Shown in pieces: positions 16,627 to 24,318 of a stretch of 64,000 bases of DNA. The notes under the pieces were generated by a model that saw only the letters and a program-made list of their open reading frames with translations, searched no databases and was not told the DNA's origin. The stretch comes from Bacteroides sedimenti. GTDB lineage: Bacteria; Bacteroidota; Bacteroidia; Bacteroidales; Bacteroidaceae. Position numbers and translations under genes: made by a program. Location of the stretch: positions 3,472,001 to 3,536,000 of the forward strand of contig NZ_AP028055.1 of NCBI RefSeq assembly GCF_040365225.1, in the 5' to 3' direction. Each line of letters starts with the position of its first letter. Positions within the stretch are counted from its first letter, which is position 1.

Positions 16627-16983
16627 ATGGATATTGAATCAGCCAGAGATTATTACCTGCAGAAGAAAGGGGTGACCGAAGATTTCCCTTTCGATGAGAC
16701 CACCCTGGTAATCCGGGTAATGAATAAGATGTTTGCGTTAATTGATTTGGAATCATCCGATAAGATTACATTGAAATGTGATCCCGATTATGCAATTGAA
16801 CTTCGTGAGCAGTATCCGGGTATTGAAGGAGCTTACCATTTTAATAAAAAGTACTGGAATCAGGTTCCTTTCGATGGAACGGTTAGTGATTCTCTTATTA
16901 AACAATTGATTGATCATTCGTACGAAGAGGTAATAAAGAAATTCACCCGTAAGCTTCGTGCGGAATATGATGCACTACCTTGA
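16627..16983 (+). CDS. MmcQ/YjbR family DNA-binding-like protein
   Basis: 118 aa, full family length. Typical features are the N-terminal ARDYYLQKKGVTEDFPF, a strand FALIDLE, KCDPDYAIELREQYPGI, and the closing KKYWNQVPFDGTVSDSLIKQ. The fold is CyaY-like; some members bind DNA, but the cellular role is unknown. It lies 4 bp upstream of birA on the same strand. Confidence 0.92.
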   Translation: MDIESARDYYLQKKGVTEDFPFDETTLVIRVMNKMFALIDLESSDKITLKCDPDYAIELREQYPGIEGAYHFNKKYWNQVPFDGTVSDSLIKQLIDHSYEEVIKKFTRKLRAEYDALP

Positions 16984-16987
16984 ATAG

Positions 16988-17722
16988 ATGAAATTTTCGA
17001 TACATAGATTAGAAGAGACAAATTCTACAAACGCATATATTCAGCAGCTTCTGATGCATGAAAAGCTGCAAGAATTCACAGTAGTGACAACTGCTTACCA
17101 AACCTCGGGTAAAGGGCAACGTGGCAATTCCTGGGAAAGTGAAGCGGATAAGAACCTGCTTTTCACTGTGCTGTTGAAACCTGAATTCGTTGCGGCCCGT
17201 TCCCAGTTTCTGATTTCACAGATTACCTGCCTGTCCATAAAGGAAACGCTTGACAACTTTGCTTCCGGATTCAGCATTAAGTGGCCAAACGACATTTACT
17301 GGAAAGAACAGAAGATATGCGGCATTCTAATTGAGAACGACCTTGCCGGATCCATGCTCTCGCAAAGTATACTGGGCATTGGACTGAACATTAACCAGGA
17401 ACGGTTCATAAGTAATGCGCCCAATCCTGTTTCTTTGAAGAATATAACCGGCGAAAATCATGATTGTAATGCTGTTTTGCAGGATATTCTCCAGCGTTTA
17501 TATTCTTATTATGATTTGTTGCGCAAGGGAGAAACGAAAGTTATTAGCGACCGATATCATGAGTCGTTATTTCGGAAAGAAGGTTTCCATAATTACAGTG
17601 ACAAGAATGGTAGATTCTCAGCTAGAATTGTGAGAGTTGAGTCCGATGGAACTCTACTGCTTTTTACCGAAACAGGCGAGCTAAGAAGCTATCTTTTTAA
17701 AGAGGTGCAGTGTGTATTGTAG
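16988..17722 (+). CDS. birA: biotin--[acetyl-CoA-carboxylase] ligase
   Basis: 244 aa, monofunctional: there is no N-terminal helix-turn-helix, so it cannot act as the biotin repressor. The biotin/AMP-binding loop is SGKGQRGNSWES, followed by NLLFTVLL, the KWPNDIYW strand and KICGILIEN. The enzyme activates biotin to biotinyl-AMP and transfers it to carboxylase carrier domains in the cytoplasm. It closes the yraN-mmcQ-birA run and is followed by a shared hairpin. Confidence 0.95.
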   Translation: MKFSIHRLEETNSTNAYIQQLLMHEKLQEFTVVTTAYQTSGKGQRGNSWESEADKNLLFTVLLKPEFVAARSQFLISQITCLSIKETLDNFASGFSIKWPNDIYWKEQKICGILIENDLAGSMLSQSILGIGLNINQERFISNAPNPVSLKNITGENHDCNAVLQDILQRLYSYYDLLRKGETKVISDRYHESLFRKEGFHNYSDKNGRFSARIVRVESDGTLLLFTETGELRSYLFKEVQCVL

Positions 17723-17748
17723 GCGTTGACCATTTTCTTCATAAAAAA

Positions 17749-17787
17749 GGAATGACTCTCCGGATTTCTTTTCCTGAGAGCCACTCC
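17749..17787. terminator. hairpin between convergent birA and TPR gene
   Basis: Arms 17749-17760 and 17776-17787 pair at 10 of 12 positions (GGAATGACTCTC with GAGAGCCACTCC) around a pyrimidine-rich loop. It lies 27 bp after birA and 27 bp after the minus-strand TPR stop, so it may serve both. Confidence 0.55.
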
Positions 17788-17813
17788 GTATAGATAAAGT
17801 TGTGTCTGATTTT

Positions 17814-18500
17814 CTATTGTCTGGATTCCTCTTCCACCTTCCGTATTTTTTCTAACGTTTTTTTTGCCTCAGCCGAAGGGAATATACTTAGAACTTTCTC
17901 CAGATAATTTTTTGCTTTATCATAATGCTCGTTTACCAGACGAGACAGTTCGTTGCGGTAGTTGGCATATTGCATCCGGGTTGGGTCCGAATTCTTTTTG
18001 TAATTCCTTTCAATCATTTTTCTTTCTTTGTCGGCTGTTAGAAAATAGTAGTTTCCAAAGAAAATGTTAGCCGCTAAGTTGTTATTGTCAAGAGTAAGAA
18101 CCTTTTCGTATGTTTTTACGGCATCCTCTTCCTTTCCAAGAATCACTTCAAGCTCAGCACAAGATATCAAATAGATTATTTCGCGGGGTCTTAACTGAAC
18201 CAGTTCTTTGTAATAATCATATGCTTTTTCATAATTTCTTCTCCCTTTACAATAAAAGCCCAGTTGATGAATCATCTCTGCTCTGGCAGGGCAATCGGGG
18301 GTTATTGATTCCTGAAAGAATTTTTCCGATTTGTACAGATCCTTATCCACTGCCAACCGGAACAAATTACTGGCCTCTTCCCAATGTTGGTCAGCCAGTG
18401 CTTTCGTAACATTAGGTAATATTTGTTCGGCAGTCTGCGCGTTAAGTGATAACGTGAACCAGAGAAGAATAGAGGTAATAATAGTAAAGTTTTTTTTCAT
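17814..18500 (-). CDS. secreted tetratricopeptide-repeat protein
   Basis: 228 aa with a signal peptide (about 21 residues, ending SLNAQ). The mature chain is helical with TPR-like pairs: YEKAYDYYKELVQLRPRE near 95-112, EDAVKTYEKVLTLDNNNLAANI near 125-146, and a last repeat HYDKAKNYLEKVLSIFPSA near 192-210. TPR proteins are scaffolds; this would be periplasmic. It is transcribed alone, divergent from pyrH, with a -7 element at 18535-18542 and an AAGGAG close to the ATG. Confidence 0.85.
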   Translation of the reverse strand: MKKNFTIITSILLWFTLSLNAQTAEQILPNVTKALADQHWEEASNLFRLAVDKDLYKSEKFFQESITPDCPARAEMIHQLGFYCKGRRNYEKAYDYYKELVQLRPREIIYLISCAELEVILGKEEDAVKTYEKVLTLDNNNLAANIFFGNYYFLTADKERKMIERNYKKNSDPTRMQYANYRNELSRLVNEHYDKAKNYLEKVLSIFPSAEAKKTLEKIRKVEEESRQ

Positions 18501-18534
18501 GCGAGCTCCTTGTTACGTTTCATACAAATATATC

Positions 18535-18584
18535 AATAAATTGCAGACATCTCTCTTGTAACTGAAGTTTTTTATGTAAGTTTG
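18535..18584. promoter_or_regulatory. divergent promoters of TPR gene and pyrH
   Basis: Minus strand: TATATTTG (18542-18535). Plus strand: TTG at 18556-18558, 18 bp, TAAGTTTG at 18577-18584, 22 bp before the pyrH ATG. Confidence 0.6.
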
Positions 18585-18606
18585 CCGAAAATAAACATTT
18601 TGTAAT

Positions 18607-19317
18607 ATGGTTAAGTATAAAAGAATCCTCCTGAAGCTAAGCGGCGAGAGCCTAATGGGTGAAAAACAATATGGTATTGATGAAGTTCGTTTGGGTGAAT
18701 ATGCTCAGCAGATCAAAGAAATTCACGAACTGGGTGTTCAGATTGGCATCGTAATTGGTGGTGGAAACATCTTCCGCGGACTGAGTGGTGCTTCAAAAGG
18801 TTTTGATCGGGTAAAGGGTGACCAGATGGGGATGCTTGCTACAGTAATCAACAGTCTGGCACTAAGCTCGGCCTTGGGAGCTATTGGTGTAAGAAGCAAA
18901 GTACTAACCGCAGTTCGTATGGAGCCTATTGGAGAATTTTACAGCAAATGGAAAGCCATTGATACACTCGAAGCCGGCGAAGTGGGAATCTTCTCGGCAG
19001 GAACCGGAAATCCTTACTTCACAACAGATACAGGATCGTCATTACGCGGAATCGAGATTGAAGCTGATGTAATGCTTAAAGGAACACGCGTGGATGGTAT
19101 CTATACGGCCGATCCTGAAAAAGATAAGAGTGCTACAAAATTCAAGGAAATTACCTATGATGAAATCTACACACGCGGACTTAAGGTGATGGACCTTACA
19201 GCTACTACAATGTGTAAGGAGAACAACCTGCCTATCGTTGTATTTGACATGGATACAGTGGGTAATCTGAAGAAGGTGATTGAAGGAGAAGATATTGGAA
19301 CTTACGTTCATAACTAA
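18607..19317 (+). CDS. pyrH: UMP kinase
   Basis: 236 aa. The bacterial amino-acid-kinase fold is evident: KRILLKLSGESLMG at the N-terminus, GIVIGGGNIFRG near residue 50, the GNPYFTTDT segment near 137 and KGTRVDGIYTADP near 158. It phosphorylates UMP to UDP and is usually regulated by GTP and UTP. It is followed not by frr, its frequent neighbour, but by a hairpin and the convergent aroA. Confidence 0.98.
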   Translation: MVKYKRILLKLSGESLMGEKQYGIDEVRLGEYAQQIKEIHELGVQIGIVIGGGNIFRGLSGASKGFDRVKGDQMGMLATVINSLALSSALGAIGVRSKVLTAVRMEPIGEFYSKWKAIDTLEAGEVGIFSAGTGNPYFTTDTGSSLRGIEIEADVMLKGTRVDGIYTADPEKDKSATKFKEITYDEIYTRGLKVMDLTATTMCKENNLPIVVFDMDTVGNLKKVIEGEDIGTYVHN

Positions 19318-19420
19318 GAAGAGGTAAACCAATTGTTGACGGTAGCTAAGACATTTGCTGGCGTTGGTTAAGGTATTTCTTCACTATTGATTTAGTAAAA
19401 TAAGTAGGGCTAATAACGAT

Positions 19421-19456
19421 AAGGTGTACACTTAAATAGTAATAGGTGTACGCCTT
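19421..19456 (+). terminator. candidate terminator of pyrH
   Basis: AAGGTGTACAC (19421-19431) pairs with GTGTACGCCTT (19446-19456), 11 bp with one G-U, followed by CTTTTGTTTT. It lies 104 bp after the pyrH stop. Confidence 0.55.
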
Positions 19457-19574
19457 CTTTTGTTTTAGTGTACGTCTTTCCTGGATTCTTTCAGCATCTT
19501 TTCCCTTAACTATCCCGTTGTTTTGCTTAGTTATGGTGTACTATTGTTTAATGCTGGAGATTCAAACAATAAAA

Positions 19575-19613
19575 AAGCGGCTACTTGCTTGGTTTATGAG
19601 CAATCAGCCGCTT
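19575..19613 (-). terminator. terminator of aroA
   Basis: AAGCGGCT (19575-19582) and AGCCGCTT (19606-19613) form a perfect 8-bp stem with an inner TTGCT/AGCAA stem. On the minus strand it ends in T6, 61 bp after the aroA stop. Confidence 0.75.
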
Positions 19614-19673
19614 ATCTTATTTACTTGATGCACAATCGGACTTTCTCTTCTTTAGGTTCAGTTCCGCTTGTGT

Positions 19674-20903
19674 CTACTTTTCTTCCAAAATTGTGAATCC
19701 TGCCTGCTTCAAATCCTCCCAATAGTTGGGGTAGGACTTTGAAACAACCTGTGGTTCGCTTATGGTTATTGAAGGTATACGAAGACAAACTGGTGCAAAA
19801 GCCATCGCCATGCGATGATCTTCGTATGTTTTAATCACTGCCTTTTCTGTGACAGTTGTGCGTTCGCCCTCCCATGAAAGCACGGCGTTTTCGCTTTCCC
19901 TGAGCAAATATCCCAGTTTAGCCAATTCGGCAATCAAGGCAGCCATGCGGTCGGTTTCCTTTATCTTCAGACTTTGCAGACCCGAGAAGCGGAAAGGTAT
20001 GCCCATTGCGGCGCAGGTTACCACAAATGTCTGTGCCAAATCGGGCTCATTGACAAAGTTGTAATCCATTCGTTCGCAGCATTGACCTGTTTTACGGAGC
20101 AAGGCACCTTTGGAAGTAAAGATAGTTTCAACACCTAATGCAAGAAACAGCTCGGCCACCTTACTGTCGCCCTGGTAACTATCACGGAATAAGCCCAACA
20201 GTTCCACTTCTGCTTCCTGAGCCAGTGCCGTCATCTGGTACCAGTAGGAGGCTGCAGACCAGTCCGATTCCACAATAAACGGAACTGAACTGTAGGGGCG
20301 GGGAGCCACTTCTATCAAGTTGTCGGATTTCCATTCAGCCTGTGCTCCAAAATCCTTCATTAGCTGCAGAGTGAGGTTGATATAGGGGCGGGAGATGATC
20401 TCGCCGGTTAGTGTCAGCTGCAATCCGTTTCTCAGAACGGGCGCAATCATCAGTAGGGCAGAGATATATTGCGAGCTTACGCTTCCTTTCAGCGATATTT
20501 CACCACCTTCAAGAGGCTTGCCGCTAATATGTAGCGGGGGGAATCCCTCTTTACCGGCATATTCAATATCCGCTCCAAGCATCTTCAGTGCGTTGACCAG
20601 GATTTCAATCGGTCGCTGCTGCATGCGTTGTGTGCCTGTAATCACTCTTGTTCCACCGGTTACCGAAAGAAAAGCGGTAAGAAAGCGCATTGCCGTTCCG
20701 GCAGCCATGATGTCGATAGTCTCTTCCTGAGAATTCAGCGCCTTGATCATCACGTTGGTATCATCGCAGTCGGAAAGATTACCGGGAGTGAAGCACCCTT
20801 GAGCCAGGGCGTTAATAATCAGTGCGCGGTTGCTGATACTTTTCGAAGCCGGCAGCTGAATTGCGGCATGGATAGTTGCAGGAGCAGAAACTTTAATTTG
20901 CAT
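19674..20903 (-). CDS. aroA: 3-phosphoshikimate 1-carboxyvinyltransferase (EPSP synthase)
   Basis: 409 aa, slightly shorter than the usual 425-445. Substrate-binding motifs are present: ASKSISNRALI near residue 18, GTAMRFLTAFLS near 85, NEPDLAQTFVV with the catalytic Asp near 287, KETDRMAALIAEL near 318, and DHRMAMAFAPV near 370. It joins phosphoenolpyruvate to shikimate-3-phosphate in aromatic amino acid synthesis. aroB is in the same window but 27 kb away. It is transcribed alone from a consensus -7 element. Confidence 0.96.
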   Translation of the reverse strand: MQIKVSAPATIHAAIQLPASKSISNRALIINALAQGCFTPGNLSDCDDTNVMIKALNSQEETIDIMAAGTAMRFLTAFLSVTGGTRVITGTQRMQQRPIEILVNALKMLGADIEYAGKEGFPPLHISGKPLEGGEISLKGSVSSQYISALLMIAPVLRNGLQLTLTGEIISRPYINLTLQLMKDFGAQAEWKSDNLIEVAPRPYSSVPFIVESDWSAASYWYQMTALAQEAEVELLGLFRDSYQGDSKVAELFLALGVETIFTSKGALLRKTGQCCERMDYNFVNEPDLAQTFVVTCAAMGIPFRFSGLQSLKIKETDRMAALIAELAKLGYLLRESENAVLSWEGERTTVTEKAVIKTYEDHRMAMAFAPVCLRIPSITISEPQVVSKSYPNYWEDLKQAGFTILEEK

Positions 20904-21237
20904 GATTTATAATTTTATTTTGCGTCAAAGGGGTTAAACCTATTGCAAAGATAGTGTTTTTGTCCGGTTTTCAGTCAATTGTCTCTATATTGATCTTGTA
21001 TTCGTTGCTTTCTTCAATCATTTTCAGTGTCAGAAACTGATTGTAAAAGCTAACAGTCTTATTTTATTGGTTTAATGATTTCGTACTATTTCTCTTGGGA
21101 AACAAGTAGTCTATTTGTGTTCTAATTTGGAGCATTTTGATATATCTGGTGGGATGGAGAAGATATACCGCTTAAATACATAGCTAACCAAATGAAAAGG
21201 TCGATGAATATTACAACAATCTATATTTTTCATATTT
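20904..21237. other. intergenic before Rhs remnant; aroA promoter
   Basis: 334 bp. The aroA end holds its -7 element (20946-20953, minus). From about 21060 onward the sequence turns AT-rich and contains only short frames with stops. It may be decayed coding sequence continuous with the Rhs remnant, but I cannot read a protein in it. Confidence 0.5.
20946..20953 (-). promoter_or_regulatory. -7 element for aroA
   Basis: TATCTTTG on the minus strand, 43 bp upstream of the aroA ATG. A TTG lies 22 bp further upstream. Confidence 0.55.
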
Positions 21238-21644
21238 ATGTGGAACCAAAGAATGCAGCAATCTGGCCGATCGGGATACGGGATTCTTTTACGGGCCAAT
21301 GGCAATCTGATCACAGTTTTAGATCATGATATAGTGACAATTAGATATAATTTACTAAATTTGACCGATACAATCCAGCTCAGAAAAGGAACCATATCAT
21401 CAACCGTTATGCGGCTGATGATAGTAAGCCTCACATCGATTACTTTACACATGAATCTCTCATGAATATGCGACACATGCTGAAAAAAATAGAATATATT
21501 AATAAATATTACCGTGAGGATTCACAACAATCTTTAGTTATAAGAACTAAAATAATTAATGGCAAATTAGATTGTACGAATTATATAGATAAAATAAGCC
21601 AGAATATATCGATAAAGGTTGTGGATTTCGTGAAATTTGAATAA
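21238..21644 (+). pseudogene. Rhs/YD-repeat protein remnant, frameshifted
   Basis: In the frame from 21238, residues GYGILLRANGNLITVLDH and IRYNLLNLTDTIQLRKG follow the Rhs pattern of Bacteroidetes (GYDANGNL, then ISYNLLNLPxxIxF.NG). Around 21390 the reading moves to another frame, where NHIINRYAADDSKPHIDYF continues the same Rhs pattern (Y-A-A-D-G-x-K). After that, an AT-rich tail with no known match runs to a stop at 21644. There is no upstream core and no intact start. I infer a decayed C-terminal piece of a polymorphic toxin whose tail may be the old toxin domain. Confidence 0.65.
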
Positions 21645-21658
21645 TCAAAATTACAAAT

Positions 21659-22099
21659 ATGAATATTGAAGAAATAATACAGCCAACAATAAATTCAAAA
21701 GTAATTTCAAGCATGTCGGGTGGATGTGTGGGCTCTCTCTGGTTAATTGATTTTGAAATCAATACCCATTTTTATATTTATTGCGCCTGGAGAATTGAAC
21801 ACAACAATCAAGTATTGGCATCAAGTAATGATGATAGCACTCCAGTTACCGGAAGATTGATAACAAGTGTTAAAGAGCTGGAAGGCTCTAAACTCCTTTC
21901 CTTTTATCTTACTGAGCAGTACGATCTAACTTTAAATTTCGATAACAATTATTGTGTGAAGATCTTTTGCGATGTATCTTATTCTGCAACAGAAAACGGT
22001 GGGACTTATGATACTAATTGGGACTTTTGCATACCAGAAAATGATTTAGTGGTTTCAATTAGTAATCATTTTAAAGTGAAAATAGGCAAGTATGAATAA
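21659..22099 (+). CDS. hypothetical protein, immunity-like
   Basis: 146 aa, single soluble domain, no signal peptide. The layout is strand-rich with conserved-looking aromatic positions (GCVGSLWLIDFE, FYIYCAWRIE, TNWDFCIPEN) and a central helix VKELEGSKLLSFYL. This resembles small immunity proteins that follow Rhs C-termini. It begins 14 bp after the Rhs-remnant tail, the position expected for a cognate immunity gene. No family can be named with confidence. A 24-codon frame at 22107-22178 (MKEFWNMIYYILY at its start) follows and may be the start of another broken gene. Confidence 0.6.
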   Translation: MNIEEIIQPTINSKVISSMSGGCVGSLWLIDFEINTHFYIYCAWRIEHNNQVLASSNDDSTPVTGRLITSVKELEGSKLLSFYLTEQYDLTLNFDNNYCVKIFCDVSYSATENGGTYDTNWDFCIPENDLVVSISNHFKVKIGKYE

Positions 22100-22292
22100 T
22101 TACGACATGAAAGAATTTTGGAATATGATTTATTACATTCTTTATAGAGGATTTTGCGAAATTGCATTTGCTGTTTAACTATGCAAATTTGTATGTTTGC
22201 ATTTTTAAAATACCATTTATTAATAAGATGAATTAAAGGAATTGTTTGAGGAATGGAAGGCTATGGATTGTCCAACTGTAAAATAATGATAT

Positions 22293-22808
22293 ATGGAATA
22301 TAAATCGGAAATGAAATTTTTACTGGATGAAATTGAACAGACCAAGCAGCAGAATGTTGCACGGTTGATTGATCTTATATTGAATTCGGATGATCCAAAG
22401 GTTAGTCATGAGGCTGCATTTTTGTTGGTTGATAACTTTAGAGATGAAAGAATAGAGGATTGTTTGATCAGTATAATAAATGATCCCCGTTGGAAGAATC
22501 GAAATGGAACTTTTCTTTTTCTTTTAGGAGAATACACCAACAGCTCTAAATATCTTTATTATTTAATTGAACTTATATTCAATAATTTAGATGATGGAGA
22601 AATCTTTATGGGAGCATATGGTATGATTATTGATATGCAAGTTCCATTGGATGAGAAAGAAATACATAGGGCTATAAAATTTCTGAAGAACGAAGAAAAA
22701 AAAGCAAAGAAAGAATCTAATAAAAGAAAAAAAAAGATTACTGATTCTCTTTTAAACTATTTGGAAGGCCAAATCGATATCTGTGAGTTTTACAAACAGT
22801 TTGGTTAA
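22293..22808 (+). CDS. HEAT-repeat-like hypothetical protein, immunity-like
   Basis: 171 aa, all-helical, soluble. Helix pairs of ~35 residues are visible: VARLIDLILNSDDPKVSHEAAFLLVDNF, then RIEDCLISIINDPRWKNRNGTFLFLLGEY (shown in parts as LILNSDDPKVSHEAAFLL and CLISIINDPRWKNRNG), ending in a Lys-rich helix EEKKAKKESNKRKKK. HEAT/ARM-like proteins are a recurrent class of immunity proteins in Bacteroidetes polymorphic-toxin loci. Placement between an Rhs remnant and an orphan lipoprotein supports that reading, which remains inference. Confidence 0.6.
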   Translation: MEYKSEMKFLLDEIEQTKQQNVARLIDLILNSDDPKVSHEAAFLLVDNFRDERIEDCLISIINDPRWKNRNGTFLFLLGEYTNSSKYLYYLIELIFNNLDDGEIFMGAYGMIIDMQVPLDEKEIHRAIKFLKNEEKKAKKESNKRKKKITDSLLNYLEGQIDICEFYKQFG

Positions 22809-22845
22809 AATGCTGAGCCATATGTGAGGATATCGAAATTTAGCT

Positions 22846-23118
22846 GTGATTCTAATAAACATACTTTATCTGTTTGCCGATACAATCCAGTTTATAGCTA
22901 GCAAGCAGCAGCAACTTCTTAAATTTGCAAATACATTGGCCGCACACAAGAGTGGAATATTGGCATGGTACGACCACTGTATTTCAACCGGGAAAGCAGA
23001 AGGCATTAAAAATAAATTCAAAATAATGAAAAGACAAGCATATGGATATAAAGATGCAAGATTTTTTAAACTTAAAATATTAGCACTACATCATAAGAAC
23101 TATGCATTTGTCGGATGA
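22846..23118 (+). pseudogene. ISL3-family transposase C-terminal remnant
   Basis: About 75 residues match the C-terminus of ISL3 (IS204/IS1001/IS1165) transposases: LLKFANTLAAHKSGILAWYDH, IKNKFKIMKRQAYGY and FFKLKILALHHKNYAFVG, in the family order (usual form EGxNNKIKxxKRQAYGxRD). The catalytic DDE core and any terminal repeats are missing, so the element is dead. The 5' part of this frame (ILYLFADTIQF, 22855-22893) looks like Rhs core instead, as if Rhs and transposase pieces were joined at about 22894. Confidence 0.8.
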
Positions 23119-23129
23119 ACCAAATAATT

Positions 23130-23603
23130 ATGAAAAAATATTTTATATTATACTGTTTGCTTTTTCTTAGTTCCTGTTTTATTATATCTGGCAGTTATCC
23201 TTATGCAGAATACTACAGATTTGATATACCAAGTGATTCTTTAATTGTCAGGATCAAAGAGCTAAAGAAAAACAATCCTCAATACAATGTGATTACAACT
23301 TTTGAGAATGGGGAGATAGGTGTTCTACCAGATGACTATAGTGAAAATTTTTATAGTTGCTATTTTTATATAAAAAGTATAAAAACAACGATGTTTTGTG
23401 TTATAAATGTAAGCAAAGAGGTAAAAGATACTCAAGCTAAAATTGGTTTTGTTGGCATTACAACATCTGAAAACTTCGCAAGTTGGAAAACAATTAATAC
23501 TAAAGAATTGAGTAAAGAAGACAATTTAAAATTGAAGAAATTTTTTGAAGCTTTAATACTAGATAAACTTGGTGTGTGGGAAAAAGACTGCTTCTTTAAA
23601 TAA
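23130..23603 (+). CDS. hypothetical lipoprotein, immunity-like
   Basis: 157 aa from the ATG at 23130 (an ATG five codons earlier is possible but gives a poorer signal). The type II signal peptide ends in LFLSSC, so Cys would be lipidated. The mature part is a small alpha/beta domain with YRFDIPSDSLIVRIKELK, then FENGEIGVLPDD and a C-terminal helix. Similar short lipoproteins of unknown function occur in Bacteroidetes toxin-immunity loci. It starts just after the transposase remnant and has AT-rich composition. Confidence 0.65.
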   Translation: MKKYFILYCLLFLSSCFIISGSYPYAEYYRFDIPSDSLIVRIKELKKNNPQYNVITTFENGEIGVLPDDYSENFYSCYFYIKSIKTTMFCVINVSKEVKDTQAKIGFVGITTSENFASWKTINTKELSKEDNLKLKKFFEALILDKLGVWEKDCFFK

Positions 23604-23799
23604 TCATTGTTTGCATTTTACAACAATAATATCCACTGTTGCTTGATGCAATGTAATGTGTTTGGCAGCAATGGGATCAGTGTGAGAATTTGGAAGCTCA
23701 GCCCTAATAGTACAACGTAAAAGAGCTCATATAATGGACGGCTACAACAGAATAGTTGAGAAAATATAGTTCGAATGTAATTTGGGGGAATTAATTGTT
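23604..23799. other. AT-rich spacer
   Basis: 196 bp with no gene or clear promoter seen; it separates the lipoprotein gene from the broken membrane-protein gene. Confidence 0.4.
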
Positions 23800-24278
23800 A
23801 TGAATAGATTAAAAATATTCTTGTGTTTTACAATTGGGGTACTTTGCTTTGTTTGGGTTACAACCACACCCAATTTAATCAATTTGCTCGCATATTCATT
23901 GTAGAATCTATTAGACATAAATCAAGGTGTGTCGATTAGTTTTACTGATTGTTTAATCTCTATTCTATTGATGCACGTTTCTTATTTCATAATTTATGAA
24001 GAAAAAACAGATATAATATATAGTATAAGTAGCCTATTGAGGTTTATTATTTTTACAATTTTGGTTTTATTTGATAAATCATTGGCTCATTTGATTAAAT
24101 CATCGTGTATATCTTCGTTACAAGATATATATATATATATATTAATAGAATTGGATCATTGAATTTGGCTGTTGGGTTTGCAGACTTTTTATTGTTTCTT
24201 TTTTGCCAGTTAATAACAGAATGTTTGTACCTTTTGATTAACAAATACATTATTCTTTACGAAACGAAAAAGAATTAA
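23800..24278 (+). pseudogene. broken small membrane-protein gene (in-frame stop and (AT)9 frameshift)
   Basis: ATG at 23800 opens a hydrophobic chain (LKIFLCFTIGVLCFVWV) that hits TAG at 23902. The same frame then continues for 86 more codons with further membrane-like segments (ISILLMHVSYFIIY, LLRFIIFTILVLF) up to an (AT)9 tract and a stop at 24162. In the frame reached by losing one AT unit, hydrophobic sequence resumes (SLNLAVGFADFLLFLFCQLI) and ends at TAA 24278. So a protein of about 158 residues with four helices is reconstructed, carrying two lesions. Family unknown. Confidence 0.6.
24125..24142. repeat. (AT)9 dinucleotide tract inside broken gene
   Basis: Eighteen alternating A/T bases. 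Loss of one unit, or gain of two, puts the upstream and downstream hydrophobic frames in register. Confidence 0.85.
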
Positions 24279-24296
24279 ACAACATAATAAAAAATC

Positions 24297-24318
24297 ACAT
24301 AATGGTTTTCTATTATGT
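24297..24318 (-). terminator. terminator of the LRR gene
   Basis: ACATAAT (24297-24303) and ATTATGT (24312-24318) form a perfect 7-bp stem directly after the minus-strand stop. The six A residues just beyond give a U-tract. Confidence 0.6.

Larger units (their letters stand above)
19318..19673. other. intergenic, two terminators and GTGTAC repeats
   Basis: 356 bp between convergent pyrH and aroA. It contains the two hairpins described separately and GTGTAC hexamers at 19424, 19446, 19468 and 19536; the first three are exactly 22 bp apart. A 60-codon open frame crosses these repeats and is not convincing. No RNA gene was recognised. Confidence 0.6.

Noticed and set aside
19446..19628. 60-codon frame between pyrH and aroA
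   Set aside because: It spans both hairpins and the GTGTAC repeats and is not a credible protein.
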